The notes under the pieces were generated by a model. The model was not told the origin of the DNA, did not search any database, and was given only the letters and a program-made list of their open reading frames with translations. Positions 52,433 to 63,143 of a stretch of DNA of 64,000 bases are shown in pieces. Position 1 is the first letter of the stretch. Every line of letters begins with the position of its first letter. The translations under genes and the position numbers were made by a program. The stretch lies in contig OZ252296.1 in the NCBI GenBank assembly GCA_965250245.1, positions 3,224,001-3,288,000 of the forward strand, in the 5' to 3' direction. Source of the DNA: JABDIP01 sp965250245. GTDB lineage: Bacteria; Pseudomonadota; Alphaproteobacteria; DSM-16000; Inquilinaceae.

Positions 52433-52750
52433 TCAGCTGACGCTCCAGCGGCGGTAGCTTTCCTTCATCGCCTCAAGCGCCGTCAGGGTCTTGGTGTGGT
52501 CGGGCTTCTCGTCGCACAGCTTGCGGTAGCGGTCGCGCGCCTCGACGAAGGCGACCCAGAGCTCGGCCTGGCTCAGCGCATCGGAGCGACGGCGGTCCGT
52601 CCCACCGTTGTATCGGCGGCCGTCGAGTTCCTCGAGCATGTCGCGCAGCTTGTCGGCGATGTCGCGCTCGCCCACCGCATAGGCATGGTTGAACGCCGCC
52701 AGGAGGATATCCGTGAGGCGCCGGTTGTGTTTCGACAGGAAGCCGGTCAT
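52433..52750 (-). CDS. small helical protein of unknown function
   Basis: About 105 residues from ATG 52750; a TTG at 52840 would add 30 residues. Mostly charged helices: LTDILLAAFNHAYAVGERDI, ADKLRDMLEELDGRRYNGG, QAELWVAFVEARDRYRKLCD. No signal peptide or membrane part. Not recognised. Confidence 0.6.
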   Translation of the reverse strand: MTGFLSKHNRRLTDILLAAFNHAYAVGERDIADKLRDMLEELDGRRYNGGTDRRRSDALSQAELWVAFVEARDRYRKLCDEKPDHTKTLTALEAMKESYRRWSVS

Positions 52751-53051
52751 GGGAGCCCAGAGCGCAACACGCGGCCGATCCGCGTTCGATGTCTCAGTCT
52801 GCCAAGCGGATTCTTTCGACGCCGTTAACTGGGCCGGCAACGATGGGCAATTCTTGCCGACCTTGCGTTAAGAAAAAAGCAACCATGCTCGTCCCGTTCC
52901 GACACCCCATGGTAGAGAATTACAAATATAAGCACTCGCAATGTGTCTATAAAAATGACATCTCTACTTAAGCTGCACTTGCTTAGGACAATTTTAATCC
53001 CGCCCCTCCGAGACTGGTTAACATCAATGACAGTCAACCAGTGGAAGTGTC
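52751..53051. other. AT-rich divergent gap
   Basis: About 300 bp between two small genes pointing apart. From 52865 to 53040 it is AT-rich with runs such as AATTACAAATATAAGC, unlike its surroundings, which suits a divergent promoter region. No gene seen. Confidence 0.4.
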
Positions 53052-53270
53052 ATGCATTTCACCCGCCAAAGCTTGATCACGCTGATAGACCTCGTCGAGA
53101 ACAAGTTGAGTTGCATGGAGGTCTGGGATCGGGACGACCGCCGCGAGGCGCAGCTCCTGAAATCCTGCCTGGAAGAGCTTCAGGCCGCCCGCTCGGAAGG
53201 CGGCGGCGTCGCCTTCGCCAACCCCGTCCCCCGTCGCGGCCGTCGCCGCAAGGTCGCCCTCGCCCACTGA
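53052..53270 (+). CDS. small protein of unknown function
   Basis: 72 residues: an amphipathic helical part (HFTRQSLITLIDLVENKLSC, RREAQLLKSCLEELQAAR) and a short basic end (RRGRRRKVALAH). Similar short proteins are common in alphaproteobacteria, but I cannot name a family. Start ATG 53052 has no strong ribosome binding site (GTGGAAG 5-12 nt upstream). Confidence 0.55.
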   Translation: MHFTRQSLITLIDLVENKLSCMEVWDRDDRREAQLLKSCLEELQAARSEGGGVAFANPVPRRGRRRKVALAH

Positions 53271-53321
53271 TCCCTTTCTCGTCCGACAGGCCCGTCCGGG
53301 GCCGTGCGGTGATCGGACCCC

Positions 53322-53936
53322 TCAGGGCACGTCCATGCCCTTGATCACCGCCGGTCGCGCACCGATCTCGCCAAGCCAGCGCTCGACGTTGGCGAAGGGC
53401 GCGAGGTCGATCTCCATGGGCTCGGTGGCGCGGATCCACGGATAGGTGGCGATGTCGGCGATCGAATAGTCGCCGGCCAGATACGGCGCCTCCGCCAGCC
53501 GCCGATCCATAACCCCCAGCAAACGCAGCACCTCGTCCGCATAGCGCTTGATGCCGTAAGGCACCTTCTCCGGCGCGAAGCGGATGAAATGCCCGGCCTG
53601 GCCGAACATCGGCCCGATCGAGGCCATCTGGAACATCAGCCATTCCATGGTGCGGGTCCGGCCGCGCCAGTCGGTCGGAAACAGCTTGCCTGTCTTCTCC
53701 GCCAGGTAGATCAGGATCGCGCCGCTCTCGAACACGCTGATCGGCGCGCCGTCCGGCCCGTCCGGGTCGACGATGGCCGGGATCTTGTTGTTGGGGCTGA
53801 TCTTCAGGAAGTCCGGCGCGAACTGCTCGTCCTTGCCGATATGGATCGGGTGCACGGAATAGGGCAGCCCGACCTCCTCGAGCATGATGGCGGGCTTGCG
53901 CCCGTTGGGCGTGGTGAAGGTATAGAGCTCGATCAT
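53322..53936 (-). CDS. glutathione S-transferase family protein (YfcG/Nu-like)
   Basis: 204 residues from ATG 53936. The N-terminal thioredoxin fold begins MIELYTFTTPNGRKPAIMLEE with Thr/Asn at the active site instead of Cys/Ser/Tyr, as in YfcG-type enzymes; SPNNKIPAIVDPDGPDG and VFESGAILIYLAEK bind glutathione. The C-terminal helical domain has DYSIADIATYPWIRA. Such enzymes often act as disulfide reductases with glutathione. Confidence 0.9.
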   Translation of the reverse strand: MIELYTFTTPNGRKPAIMLEEVGLPYSVHPIHIGKDEQFAPDFLKISPNNKIPAIVDPDGPDGAPISVFESGAILIYLAEKTGKLFPTDWRGRTRTMEWLMFQMASIGPMFGQAGHFIRFAPEKVPYGIKRYADEVLRLLGVMDRRLAEAPYLAGDYSIADIATYPWIRATEPMEIDLAPFANVERWLGEIGARPAVIKGMDVP

Positions 53937-54005
53937 GGGCGGGGGACTCCGGCGGGGGAACGGGCCGGCAGGACCGCCGGCGAACGCCATGATATGGGGC
54001 GCCCC

Positions 54006-55154
54006 CTACCCTGCCAATGCCTGCTCCAGATCGGCGATCAGGTCTTCGACCGACTCCAGCCCGATCGACAGGCGCAGCAGGTCGTCCGGCACCTCGGTGT
54101 CCGGGCTCTCGATGGTGTGGCGGTGCTCGATCAGGCTCTCCACGCCGCCCAGCGACGTCGCCCGCAGGAACACCCGCACCCGCTTGATCAGCGACAGCGC
54201 CGCCGGCCCGCCGCCGGCGACCCTGAGCGACAGCATGCCGCCGAAGCCGCCGGACATCTGCTTCGCTGCCACCGCGTGGCCCGGGAAACCGGGCAGACCC
54301 GGATAGCACACCTCGGCGATGCCCGGATGGCCGTCGAAATGCTCGGCGATGCGCCGCGCGTTGTCCGAACATTGCCGCACCCGGACGAACAGGGTGCGCA
54401 TGCCGCGCAGCAGCAGCCAGGCCTCGAAGGGCCCCAACACCGCACCCGCCAAATAGCGGATCTGGCCGATCCGGTCCCACAGCTCGGTCTCGGCCGCGGT
54501 GACGACGGCGCCGGCGATCACGTCGGAATGGCCGTTGAGATATTTGGTCGCCGAATGCACCACCAGATCGGCGCCGTGCTCGATCGGCCGGCACAGCACC
54601 GGCGAGGCAGCGGTGCTGTCGACCGCCAGGATGGCGCCGGCGTCGTGTGCGATCTGGGCGGCCGCGGCGATGTCGGTGACCGCCCAGGTCGGATTGGCCG
54701 GCGTCTCCACATAGACCAGCTTCGTCTTGCCCGGCTCGACCGCCGCCCGGAGTGCGTCGAGATCGGAGGTATCGACGAAGCGCACATCCTGGCCGGCCGG
54801 CTGGGCCACGTCGCGCAGCCATTTGGGCGTGCCGAAATACATGGCGCGGGACACGACGGCCTGGCTGCCCGCCGGCATCGCCTGGAACACGGTCGCCGTC
54901 GCCGCCATGCCTGAGGCAAAGAGCTTGGCCGCCGCCCCGCCCTCCAGCCGCGCCAGCACATGCTCGACCTGGTCGTAGGTCGGGTTGTCGTCGCGGCTGT
55001 AGCCCCGGCCGCCGATCTTCTCGTAGGTATCGTCGCGGGCGAAAGTGGTCGAGGGGTGCAGGGGCGGGATGATCGCGCCCGTCTGCTGGTCGACGAACCC
55101 GCCGGCCTGGGCGACCAGGGTCTCGGGGTCGGTCGGGGGCTTTCGGTCGGTCAT
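54006..55154 (-). CDS. trans-sulfuration-type PLP enzyme (cystathionine gamma-synthase/lyase family)
   Basis: 382 residues from ATG 55154. Family motifs: YSRDDNPTYDQVEHVLARLEGG, FASGMAATATVFQA, the PLP Lys in VVHSATKYLNGHSDVIAGAV (about residue 200), and SLGGVESLIEHRHT near the end. Uses PLP to form or cleave cystathionine or a related thioether (methionine gamma-lyase and O-acylhomoserine sulfhydrylase are alternatives). Upstream of gst on the same strand with a 69-bp gap; a shared function is not clear. Confidence 0.9.
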   Translation of the reverse strand: MTDRKPPTDPETLVAQAGGFVDQQTGAIIPPLHPSTTFARDDTYEKIGGRGYSRDDNPTYDQVEHVLARLEGGAAAKLFASGMAATATVFQAMPAGSQAVVSRAMYFGTPKWLRDVAQPAGQDVRFVDTSDLDALRAAVEPGKTKLVYVETPANPTWAVTDIAAAAQIAHDAGAILAVDSTAASPVLCRPIEHGADLVVHSATKYLNGHSDVIAGAVVTAAETELWDRIGQIRYLAGAVLGPFEAWLLLRGMRTLFVRVRQCSDNARRIAEHFDGHPGIAEVCYPGLPGFPGHAVAAKQMSGGFGGMLSLRVAGGGPAALSLIKRVRVFLRATSLGGVESLIEHRHTIESPDTEVPDDLLRLSIGLESVEDLIADLEQALAG

Positions 55155-55245
55155 GGCGGCGGTTCTCGCTCTTCTCGCGGGCGGCACAGCATAGTGGATG
55201 GCACCGGTGCCGCAAACGGGGAGGACGGCCGTCGCGGCGCGCCCT

Positions 55246-57216
55246 CTACTTCAGCTTTTCCCGCAGGATCTTGTTCACGGCACCCGGATTGGCCTTGCCC
55301 TGGGTCGCCTTCATGACCTGGCCGACGAACCAGCCCAGCACCTTCTCGTTGCCGGATTTGAACTGCTCGACCTGGGTCGCGGCACCGGCGATCACCTCAT
55401 CGACGATGCTTTCGATGGCGCCGGAATCGGTGATCTGTTTCAGGCCTTTCTTCTCGACGATGGCGCCGGCATCCTCGCCGGTCTCCAGCATCTCGGCGAA
55501 GACCTCCTTGGCGATGCGGCCGGAGATGGTGTCGTCGCCGATCAGGTCGATCAGTCCACCGAGCTGGTCGGCGGAGATCGGGCTGTCGACGATATCGTGG
55601 CCGCCCTTGTTGAGGGCGCCCAGCAGCTCGGTGATCAGCCAGTTGGCGGCGATCTTGGGGTCGCGCTTGCCGTCGCCCTTGACCACCGCCTCGTAGAAAT
55701 CGGCGCGCGCCCGTTCCGCCACCAGCACGCCGGCGTCATAGGGCGGCAGGCCGTAGTGGTTGATGAAGCGCAGCTTCTTCTCGTCCGGCAGCTCCGGCAG
55801 GGTCTCGCGGATGCGCTCGATGAAGGCGTCGTCGAATTCCAGCGGCAGCAAATCCGGGTCGGGGAAGTAGCGGTAGTCGTGCGCCTCCTCCTTGCCGCGC
55901 ATGGAGCGGGTCTGGCCCTTGCCCGGGTCCCACAGGCGGGTCTCCTGGATCACCGCGCCGCCATCCTCCAGCAGCTCTACCTGGCGGGCGGCCTCGTAAT
56001 CGATGGCCTGCTGCACGGCGCGGATCGAATTGACGTTCTTGACCTCGCAGCGGGTGCCGAAATTGTTGTCGCCGACCCGGCGGACCGACACGTTGACGTC
56101 GCAGCGCATGGAGCCTTCCTCCATGTTGCCGTCGCAGGTGCCCAGATAGCGCAGGATCGAGCGCAGCTTGCGCAAATACGCCGCCGCCTCTTCCGGCCCA
56201 CGCAGATCCGGCTCCGAGACGATCTCCATCAGCGCCACGCCGGAGCGGTTCAGGTCGACGAAGGTCTTGCTGGGGTGCTGGTCATGCAGGCTCTTGCCGG
56301 CATCCTGCTCCAGATGCAGGCGGGTGATGCCCACCGTGCGCATCTCGCCGCCGGGCAGGTCGAGGATGATCTCGCCCTTGCCGACGATCGGCTGCAGGTA
56401 CTGGCTGATCTGATAGCCCTGGGGCAGGTCGGCGTAGAAATAGTTCTTCCGGTCGAACACAGAATGCTTGTTGATCTCGGCCATCAGCCCCAGGCCGGTG
56501 CGCACGGCCTGCTCCACGCAGACCTCGTTGATCACAGGCAGCATGCCGGGCATGGCCGCGTCGACCAGGCTGACCTGCTCGTTCGGCGCGGCGCCGAAAT
56601 CGGTGGCGGCGCCTGAGAACAGCTTGGCCTTGGAGATGACCTGGGCATGGACCTCCAGCCCGATCACCATCTCCCACTCGCCGGTGGCGCCCTGCAAGAT
56701 GGGCTGCGTCGTCGTCATTGCCTTACTCTCACCTTCGCCGCCCGCCTGGCGGGCCGCATACACCAGTTCGAACCGTTCCAGCACAACCGGCTGCCTCTCG
56801 TCCATCACTTCTCCCCGCATGGCGCATTGGCGGGAGAAGAACTGCCAATGGGCCTCGCGCCACCAGGCGAGGGTGCGGTCGCCCTCCCCTTCGTCATAGG
56901 CGAAGGCTTCGTCGACCTCGGCAAAGGGCAGGACCCGCACCTCCGTCGCCCGGATCACCGCAACCGGGCGTCCCCCGCCGTCGAGGATGACGCTGTGATC
57001 GCCGGCCACCGGCAGCGGGTCGCCATCGGCCTCGTAATCCGCCACCAGCCCCGCCGTCGCCCGCTTCGGCCCGTCAATCACCAGCGCCGCCAGTTCATCC
57101 GCCATCTCAGGACTGTCGCCAAACGCCCAGGCCTGGAATGGCAGGTCGTCGCCAAGTCCCGCTTGACGGCAGTATCGGCGCCAGAACGCCTCGATCTTAC
57201 CGCCGATGTCCTCCAT
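55246..57216 (-). CDS. gatB: ASCH domain in one frame with Asp/Glu-tRNA amidotransferase subunit B
   Basis: One uninterrupted frame of 656 codons. Residues 1-150 form an ASCH (PUA-like) domain: FWRRYCRQAGLGDDLPFQAW, FGDSPEMADELA, VIRATEVRVLPFAEVDEAFA, DRTLAWWREAHWQFF. From residue 167 (ATG 56718) the sequence is a normal full-length GatB of 490 residues: WEMVIGLEVHAQ, LPQGYQISQYLQPI, NRSGVALMEIVSEPD and the C-terminal YqeY-like tail. GatB binds Glu-tRNA(Gln) and Asp-tRNA(Asn) for amidation with GatCA. No stop separates the parts. Either a true fusion is made, or GatB starts at 56718 (AAGGTGAG and AAGG upstream) and the ASCH protein ends as part of it. Its operon neighbours are listed in separate entries. 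Confidence 0.9.
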   Translation of the reverse strand: MEDIGGKIEAFWRRYCRQAGLGDDLPFQAWAFGDSPEMADELAALVIDGPKRATAGLVADYEADGDPLPVAGDHSVILDGGGRPVAVIRATEVRVLPFAEVDEAFAYDEGEGDRTLAWWREAHWQFFSRQCAMRGEVMDERQPVVLERFELVYAARQAGGEGESKAMTTTQPILQGATGEWEMVIGLEVHAQVISKAKLFSGAATDFGAAPNEQVSLVDAAMPGMLPVINEVCVEQAVRTGLGLMAEINKHSVFDRKNYFYADLPQGYQISQYLQPIVGKGEIILDLPGGEMRTVGITRLHLEQDAGKSLHDQHPSKTFVDLNRSGVALMEIVSEPDLRGPEEAAAYLRKLRSILRYLGTCDGNMEEGSMRCDVNVSVRRVGDNNFGTRCEVKNVNSIRAVQQAIDYEAARQVELLEDGGAVIQETRLWDPGKGQTRSMRGKEEAHDYRYFPDPDLLPLEFDDAFIERIRETLPELPDEKKLRFINHYGLPPYDAGVLVAERARADFYEAVVKGDGKRDPKIAANWLITELLGALNKGGHDIVDSPISADQLGGLIDLIGDDTISGRIAKEVFAEMLETGEDAGAIVEKKGLKQITDSGAIESIVDEVIAGAATQVEQFKSGNEKVLGWFVGQVMKATQGKANPGAVNKILREKLK

Positions 57217-57250
57217 CCCGTGAGATCCTCCGTCGACTCACCGCCCGCGG

Positions 57251-57970
57251 CTATTGACTGACCGTGAACAAGACACTCTGGCCCTTCGGCGCGTACCGGA
57301 CGAAGAAGTTGCGGAGATGCTGGAACCATTCCCAGGTGAACTCGAAATCCTCCTCGCCGTAAATCGACGGCCAGGCGCCCTTGCAATGCTTGAAGTAGCG
57401 GTCGCGCATCCAATCCTTCGTGATCGGCGCAAGGGCTTCGGCAAGATCGGACACTTCGTTGGGCTCGATCAGCCGGATGATGTAACGGGAATCATCTTCC
57501 GAGACCCGGCGTCCGCCCAGCACGCAAAGTTTCAGCGGATAGCCGCCGTAGTCCTCTGGCCGCGCCCAGGCGCCCGCCTCGGCGGACACTTCATAGAAGT
57601 GAGGCGTGTCGGGCGGGAAATCGCCCAGGCAACGGTGGATCGCGTCCCAGGCGACGTCCGTTTCGGCGAAAGTGTCGTCCGGTGAGTCCAGTGGCCTGCC
57701 GTCGTCCTTCACGTATTTCAAGCCGGCTCCCATTGCCTTGGCGAGCTCTGGCCCGTGTTCATCGCCATCAGGATCGCCGCCCACGACAAAGATGCTCGGA
57801 CCGCCAGGCGACGGCGGTTCCAAGGCCGTCTCGAATTCATGATCGCCGCCCATGGCCTCTTTCTCGATGACAAGTTGAATGTAATCAATGCGCTCGGAGT
57901 CGGTCTTGAGGCCGAGCAAGTGTGAGCGCTGCGCTTCGGTGATGGCGAAATGGACCCCGCGACATCCCAT
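57251..57970 (-). CDS. DUF1877 (YfbM-like) protein
   Basis: 239 residues. It begins MGCRGVHFAITEAQRSHLLG and contains DVAWDAIHRCLGD, KLCVLGGRRVSEDDSRYIIRL and EVSDLAEALAPITKDWMRDRY, the pattern of DUF1877. A central insert holds SPGGPSIFVVGGDPDGDE. The function of the family is unknown. It lies within the gat operon region between GNAT (53 bp) and the ASCH-GatB gene (34 bp), so it is probably co-transcribed with them. Confidence 0.8.
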   Translation of the reverse strand: MGCRGVHFAITEAQRSHLLGLKTDSERIDYIQLVIEKEAMGGDHEFETALEPPSPGGPSIFVVGGDPDGDEHGPELAKAMGAGLKYVKDDGRPLDSPDDTFAETDVAWDAIHRCLGDFPPDTPHFYEVSAEAGAWARPEDYGGYPLKLCVLGGRRVSEDDSRYIIRLIEPNEVSDLAEALAPITKDWMRDRYFKHCKGAWPSIYGEEDFEFTWEWFQHLRNFFVRYAPKGQSVLFTVSQ

Positions 57971-58023
57971 CGAAATCCCCTCCCTTCAAATTCCAGGCAC
58001 ATGCTCAATGCCTGCATCGCATG

Positions 58024-58502
58024 TTAGAAAATCTTCACCATCTGATGCGCGTCAACATAGCTCTCGCCGATCTTCAGCGATCGGGGCTCGGTGCCGTAGA
58101 TGCGAAATCCGCATCGTTCGTAAAGCGCCAGCGCTGACGTGTTCTTGATCGCAACATTCAAATGCAACTGTTCGACGTGGCCCCGCGCGTGATCCAGGAC
58201 GGCCTCCACGAGCTGCGCACCGACCCCCTTTCCGCGCGCCTGCTCCCGGACATACATGCCCCACAGGGCGCCGCGATGGCGCATCTTACGGGCCGCCTCG
58301 GCATAGAATCCGGCAACGCCCAGCAGGGCGCCGTCCTCCTCGTATCCGAACATGGCGCTCTTTGTCAGCCGGTCGGCGAACGCCTCCAGCGACCAGGCGG
58401 ATTCCGTCTCGGCATCCGATCCGAAGGCGTCCGGGTGCCGCGCCAGACCTTCCAGGCGGATCTCGGCGAAAGCCGCGGCGTCCTCCGGGCCCAGCCGGCG
58501 GA

Positions 58503-58506
<4 letters not shown>
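58024..58506 (-). CDS. GNAT-family N-acetyltransferase
   Basis: 160 residues. The acetyl-CoA site pattern is clear: GALWGMYVREQARGKGVGAQLVEAVLDHA, followed by LHLNVAIKNTSALALYERCGFRIYG. The N-terminal part is IRRLGPEDAAAFAEIRLEGL. It may acetylate a protein N-terminus, amine or small molecule; unknown. The start overlaps the gatA stop by ATGA, indicating translational coupling inside the gat operon. Confidence 0.9.
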
Positions 58507-59980
<1,474 letters not shown>

Positions 59981-59981
<1 letters not shown>

Positions 59982-60268
59982 CACTCGACCACCTTCGGCA
60001 CGGCGTAGAACCCGCTCGCGGCCTCCGGCGCGTTGGCCAGGACCCGGTCCGGGTAATGCCCGTCCGCCACCTCGTCCGAGCGGCGTCGCAGCCCGTGCGG
60101 CGCGACGCTGGTCATCGGCGGCACGCCGTCGGTATTGACCTCGCCCAGCTGCTCGACCCAGCCCAGGATGTTGTTCAGCTCGTCCGCCATGGTCGCGCGT
60201 TGCGACTCGTCCAGCCGGATGCGGGCCAGATGGGCGATCTTGGCGACGGTGGCTTCGTCGAGCGACAT
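59981..60268 (-). CDS. gatC: Asp/Glu-tRNA amidotransferase subunit C
   Basis: 95 residues: MSLDEATVAKIAHLARIRLDE, LNNILGWVEQLGEVNTDGV, and the C-terminal GFYAVPKVVE; matches GatC fully. It stabilises the GatAB complex. First gene of the leftward gat operon. The 155-bp gap to the divergent ruvX (60269-60423) holds no gene and is the likely promoter region for both. Confidence 0.95.
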
Positions 60269-60423
60269 GGGTCGGCCTGTGCTGCTGGGTTGAAGATGCG
60301 CAGCGCAGATAGCACGCCGTTTCCGCCAGCGGCAAGGGCGACGGCCGGTTCGCGGCCGGGCTTGGCAACCTGCCCGCCCGGCGGCAGAGTGTCGCGCCGT
60401 TTCGCAACCACGGGACCGCCCGC

Positions 60424-60915
60424 GTGAGCATCCACGACGACCTGCCCGGCCTCGCCGCCGCCCTGTCCTCCGGGCAACGCCTGCTCGGCCTCGATCTGGG
60501 CGAGAAGACGATCGGCATGGCGCTGTCGGATTCCGGCTTCATGATCGCCTCGCCGGTCGGCACGATCCGCCGGCGCAAGTTCACCCTGGATGCCGAAGAG
60601 CTCTTCAAGCTGGTGGATGAGCGCGACGTGGGCGGGCTGGTGATCGGGCTGCCGGTCAACATGGATGGCAGCGAGGGGCCGCGCTGCCAGTCGTCGCGGC
60701 AGTTCGCGGCCAACCTTCTGGAGTTGCGGGACATGCCCATCGCGTTCTGGGACGAGCGGCTGTCGACCAGCGCCGTGGAACGGGCGATGGTCACGGCCGA
60801 TCTCAGCCGCAAGAAACGCGCGAAGAAGGTGGATACGGCCGCCGCCGCCTACATCCTCCAGGGCGCGCTGGACGCACTGCGCTTCGCCGGAACGGGCGGT
60901 CCGTCCGGCGTCTAG
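60424..60915 (+). CDS. ruvX: putative pre-16S rRNA nuclease / Holliday junction resolvase (YqgF/RuvX)
   Basis: 163 residues from GTG 60424. RNase H-like core with LLGLDLGEKTIGMALSD, GGLVIGLPVNMDGSEGPR, FWDERLSTSAVERAM and KKVDTAAAAYILQGALD, with the acidic residues expected of the YqgF family. Divergent to gatC, as often in alphaproteobacteria. Its stop shares bases with the stop of the converging outer membrane gene. Confidence 0.94.
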   Translation: MSIHDDLPGLAAALSSGQRLLGLDLGEKTIGMALSDSGFMIASPVGTIRRRKFTLDAEELFKLVDERDVGGLVIGLPVNMDGSEGPRCQSSRQFAANLLELRDMPIAFWDERLSTSAVERAMVTADLSRKKRAKKVDTAAAAYILQGALDALRFAGTGGPSGV

Positions 60916-61583
60916 AAGCGGTAGTTCAGGCCGATCGACAGGACCGGGAAGAACTCGACCAGATCGAGTTCGTCCTCGATGTTGCGGGCCTCCGCGTCCA
61001 GATCCGCCTGCGGCACGGTCGCGGCACCCGATGTCTGTCGGAGCGCCACATCCGGATTGCCCTGGTAGAGCACGCCGGCCCGCACCGTGAAGGTCCAGTT
61101 GCTGCGGCTGGTGAACGTCGTGTCGTAGCCGAGCCCGACATAGGGCGAGAACTCGTCCACCGACAGATCGCCGCGCAGCCCGGCGGTCTGACCGCCCGGA
61201 ACGGTGAAGCCGCCGATGGTCGTGCCGGCCCCGGCAACCGCGTCCAGCCCGGCCTCGTTGCCGTTGTAGAGCGCGCCCAGGGTCAGGTGGAAGCCGTTGC
61301 GCAGCGGGTGGTAGTCCACGAAGCCGCCGCCGGACATGAGGTCCACGTCCAGGTCGTAGTCGATTCCGTCATAGGTCTCGTCATAGTCGAACGAGAGATA
61401 GTTGCCGACACCGCGCACGGTGAAATTCGGCGAAACGGAATAGGAGATCTCGGGGCCAAATCCGGCGGTGCTGGCCTGACCGCCGACCGCGACGCGATCG
61501 TTGCCCTGCGCGAAGGCCTGGGCACTGCCCAGAACGACCATCGCGGCCGCGCAGAGTCCGGCGAGGAGGTTAACGGGTCTCAT
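60912..61583 (-). CDS. outer membrane beta-barrel protein
   Basis: 223 residues from ATG 61583. Signal peptide AGLCAAAMVVLGSAQAFAQG with cleavage near residue 27. The rest alternates polar and hydrophobic residues in beta-strands (ISYSVSPNFTVRGVGNYLSF, GGGFVDYHPLRNGFHLTLGA) and ends with LSIGLNYRF, the C-terminal Phe typical of Bam-inserted barrels. About eight strands, OmpA/OmpW-like size. Function unknown. The 61584-61760 gap before the CoA-transferase has no gene. Confidence 0.85.
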   Translation of the reverse strand: MRPVNLLAGLCAAAMVVLGSAQAFAQGNDRVAVGGQASTAGFGPEISYSVSPNFTVRGVGNYLSFDYDETYDGIDYDLDVDLMSGGGFVDYHPLRNGFHLTLGALYNGNEAGLDAVAGAGTTIGGFTVPGGQTAGLRGDLSVDEFSPYVGLGYDTTFTSRSNWTFTVRAGVLYQGNPDVALRQTSGAATVPQADLDAEARNIEDELDLVEFFPVLSIGLNYRF

Positions 61584-61760
61584 AGGGGCATCCCTGCGAT
61601 GAACCGGTATCTTCCGTTGCACTGCGACCGCCCCGCCGCGGCTTGCCAGGCTGTTGCAACGTTGACCATGGTACACCCCTGCCTTGTATAAAAGGTTAAC
61701 GCCGGCTTCACGTTGGCGCGACCTGCTGCAATGGCGTCTCATCAACACCAGGGACACGCG

Positions 61761-62990
61761 ATGCCCGAATCGGCCGGCGGTTCGGCCCTTGCCGGACTGA
61801 AGATTCTCGACATGACCCGGGTCCTGGCCGGCCCCAGCGCCACCCAGATGCTGGGCGATCTGGGTGCCGACGTGGTCAAGCTGGAGCGCCCCGGTGCGGG
61901 CGACGACACCCGCCGCTGGGGGCCGCCCTTCCTGAAGGATTCCGACGGCAACGACACGTCGGAGAGCGCCTATTACCTGAGCGCCAACCGCAACAAACGG
62001 TCGCTGACGCTGGACTACACCCGGCCGGAGGGGCGGCGGATCGCGATTGCGCTGGCGAAGCAGGCAGACGTTCTGGTGGAGAACTACAAGCCGGGCACGC
62101 TGGGACGATATGGGCTGGGCTATGAGCAGCTCAGTGGCGACTGTCCGGGCCTGGTCTACTGCTCCATCACCGGGTTCGGGCTGACCGGGCCCTATGCCGA
62201 GCGGCCCGGCTACGATTTCCTGATCCAGGCCATGGGCGGCATCATGAGCGTCACCGGCGAACCGGACGGTCAGCCCATGAAGGTGGGCGTGGCCATCGCC
62301 GACCTGATGGCCGGCATGTACGCGACCATCGGCATCCTGGCCGCGCTACGCCACCGCGACGCCACCGGCGCCGGCCAGCATGTCGACCTGTCTCTGCTGG
62401 ACGCGCAGGTCGCCTGGCTGTCCAACGCCGGCCAGTACTTCCTGACCTCCGGCGAGCGCACGCCGCGATACGGCAATGCCCACCCGACCATCGTGCCCTA
62501 CCAGGCCTTCGCCGCCTCGGACGGGCATTTCATCCTGGCGGTCGGCAATGACGGCCAGTTCGCCCGATTCTGTGACGTCGCCGGCTGCCCGGAGCTGGCC
62601 GAGGATGAACGGTTTGCGACCAATCCGGGCCGGGTCCGGAACCGCGAGGCGCTCGTCGCGATCCTGGAGCCGCTGATCGCCGCCCGAAGCTGCGCCGACT
62701 GGCTGTCGGACCTCGAGGCGCGCAACGTTCCTTGCGGCCCCATCAACACCATCGACCAGGTCTTCGCCGACCCGCAGGTGCTGGCCCGGGACATGAAGAT
62801 CGCCATGGACCACCCGCTGGCCACCAACCCGATCGACCTCATCGGCAGCCCCTTCAAGCTCTCCGAAACCCCGGTCGCCCACCGCCACCCGCCGCCGACC
62901 TTGGGCGAACACACCGACGCCGTGCTGCGGGAATGGTTAGATCTGACAGAGGAGGAAATCGCGACGTTGCGGGACGTGGGTGCTGTGTGA
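61761..62990 (+). CDS. CaiB/BaiF (family III) CoA-transferase
   Basis: 409 residues from ATG 61761 (AGGGACA upstream); a TTG at 61713 is less likely. Motifs of family III: LKILDMTRVLAGPSATQMLGD, ADVVKLERPGAGDDTRRWGP, LSANRNKRSLTLD, DVLVENYKPG and the catalytic Asp in VAIADLMAGMYATIG near residue 180. Transfers CoA between carboxylic acids. No partner gene is adjacent. A formyl-CoA transferase-like or succinyl-CoA-dependent enzyme is possible; substrate open. Confidence 0.92.
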   Translation: MPESAGGSALAGLKILDMTRVLAGPSATQMLGDLGADVVKLERPGAGDDTRRWGPPFLKDSDGNDTSESAYYLSANRNKRSLTLDYTRPEGRRIAIALAKQADVLVENYKPGTLGRYGLGYEQLSGDCPGLVYCSITGFGLTGPYAERPGYDFLIQAMGGIMSVTGEPDGQPMKVGVAIADLMAGMYATIGILAALRHRDATGAGQHVDLSLLDAQVAWLSNAGQYFLTSGERTPRYGNAHPTIVPYQAFAASDGHFILAVGNDGQFARFCDVAGCPELAEDERFATNPGRVRNREALVAILEPLIAARSCADWLSDLEARNVPCGPINTIDQVFADPQVLARDMKIAMDHPLATNPIDLIGSPFKLSETPVAHRHPPPTLGEHTDAVLREWLDLTEEEIATLRDVGAV

Positions 62991-63006
62991 ATGCCAATAC
63001 CTAGGC

Positions 63007-63085
63007 CGTCATTCCCGCGAAGGCGGGAATCTCGACAGGCCAGCGCATGCATTCCATCGAGATTCCCGCCTTCGCGGGAATGACG
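63007..63085. repeat. palindromic repeat family A, copy 3
   Basis: Arms 63007-63035 and 63057-63085 are perfect complements round a 21-base loop, with the same GTCATTCCCGCGAAGGCGGG core as copies 1 and 2. Located between the converging CoA-transferase and last gene. Confidence 0.92.
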
Positions 63086-63143
63086 CTCAAGGGGGATAGG
63101 AGCGAAAAGAACGAACCTTGGACGCGAAGGCACCCCGGGCGCG

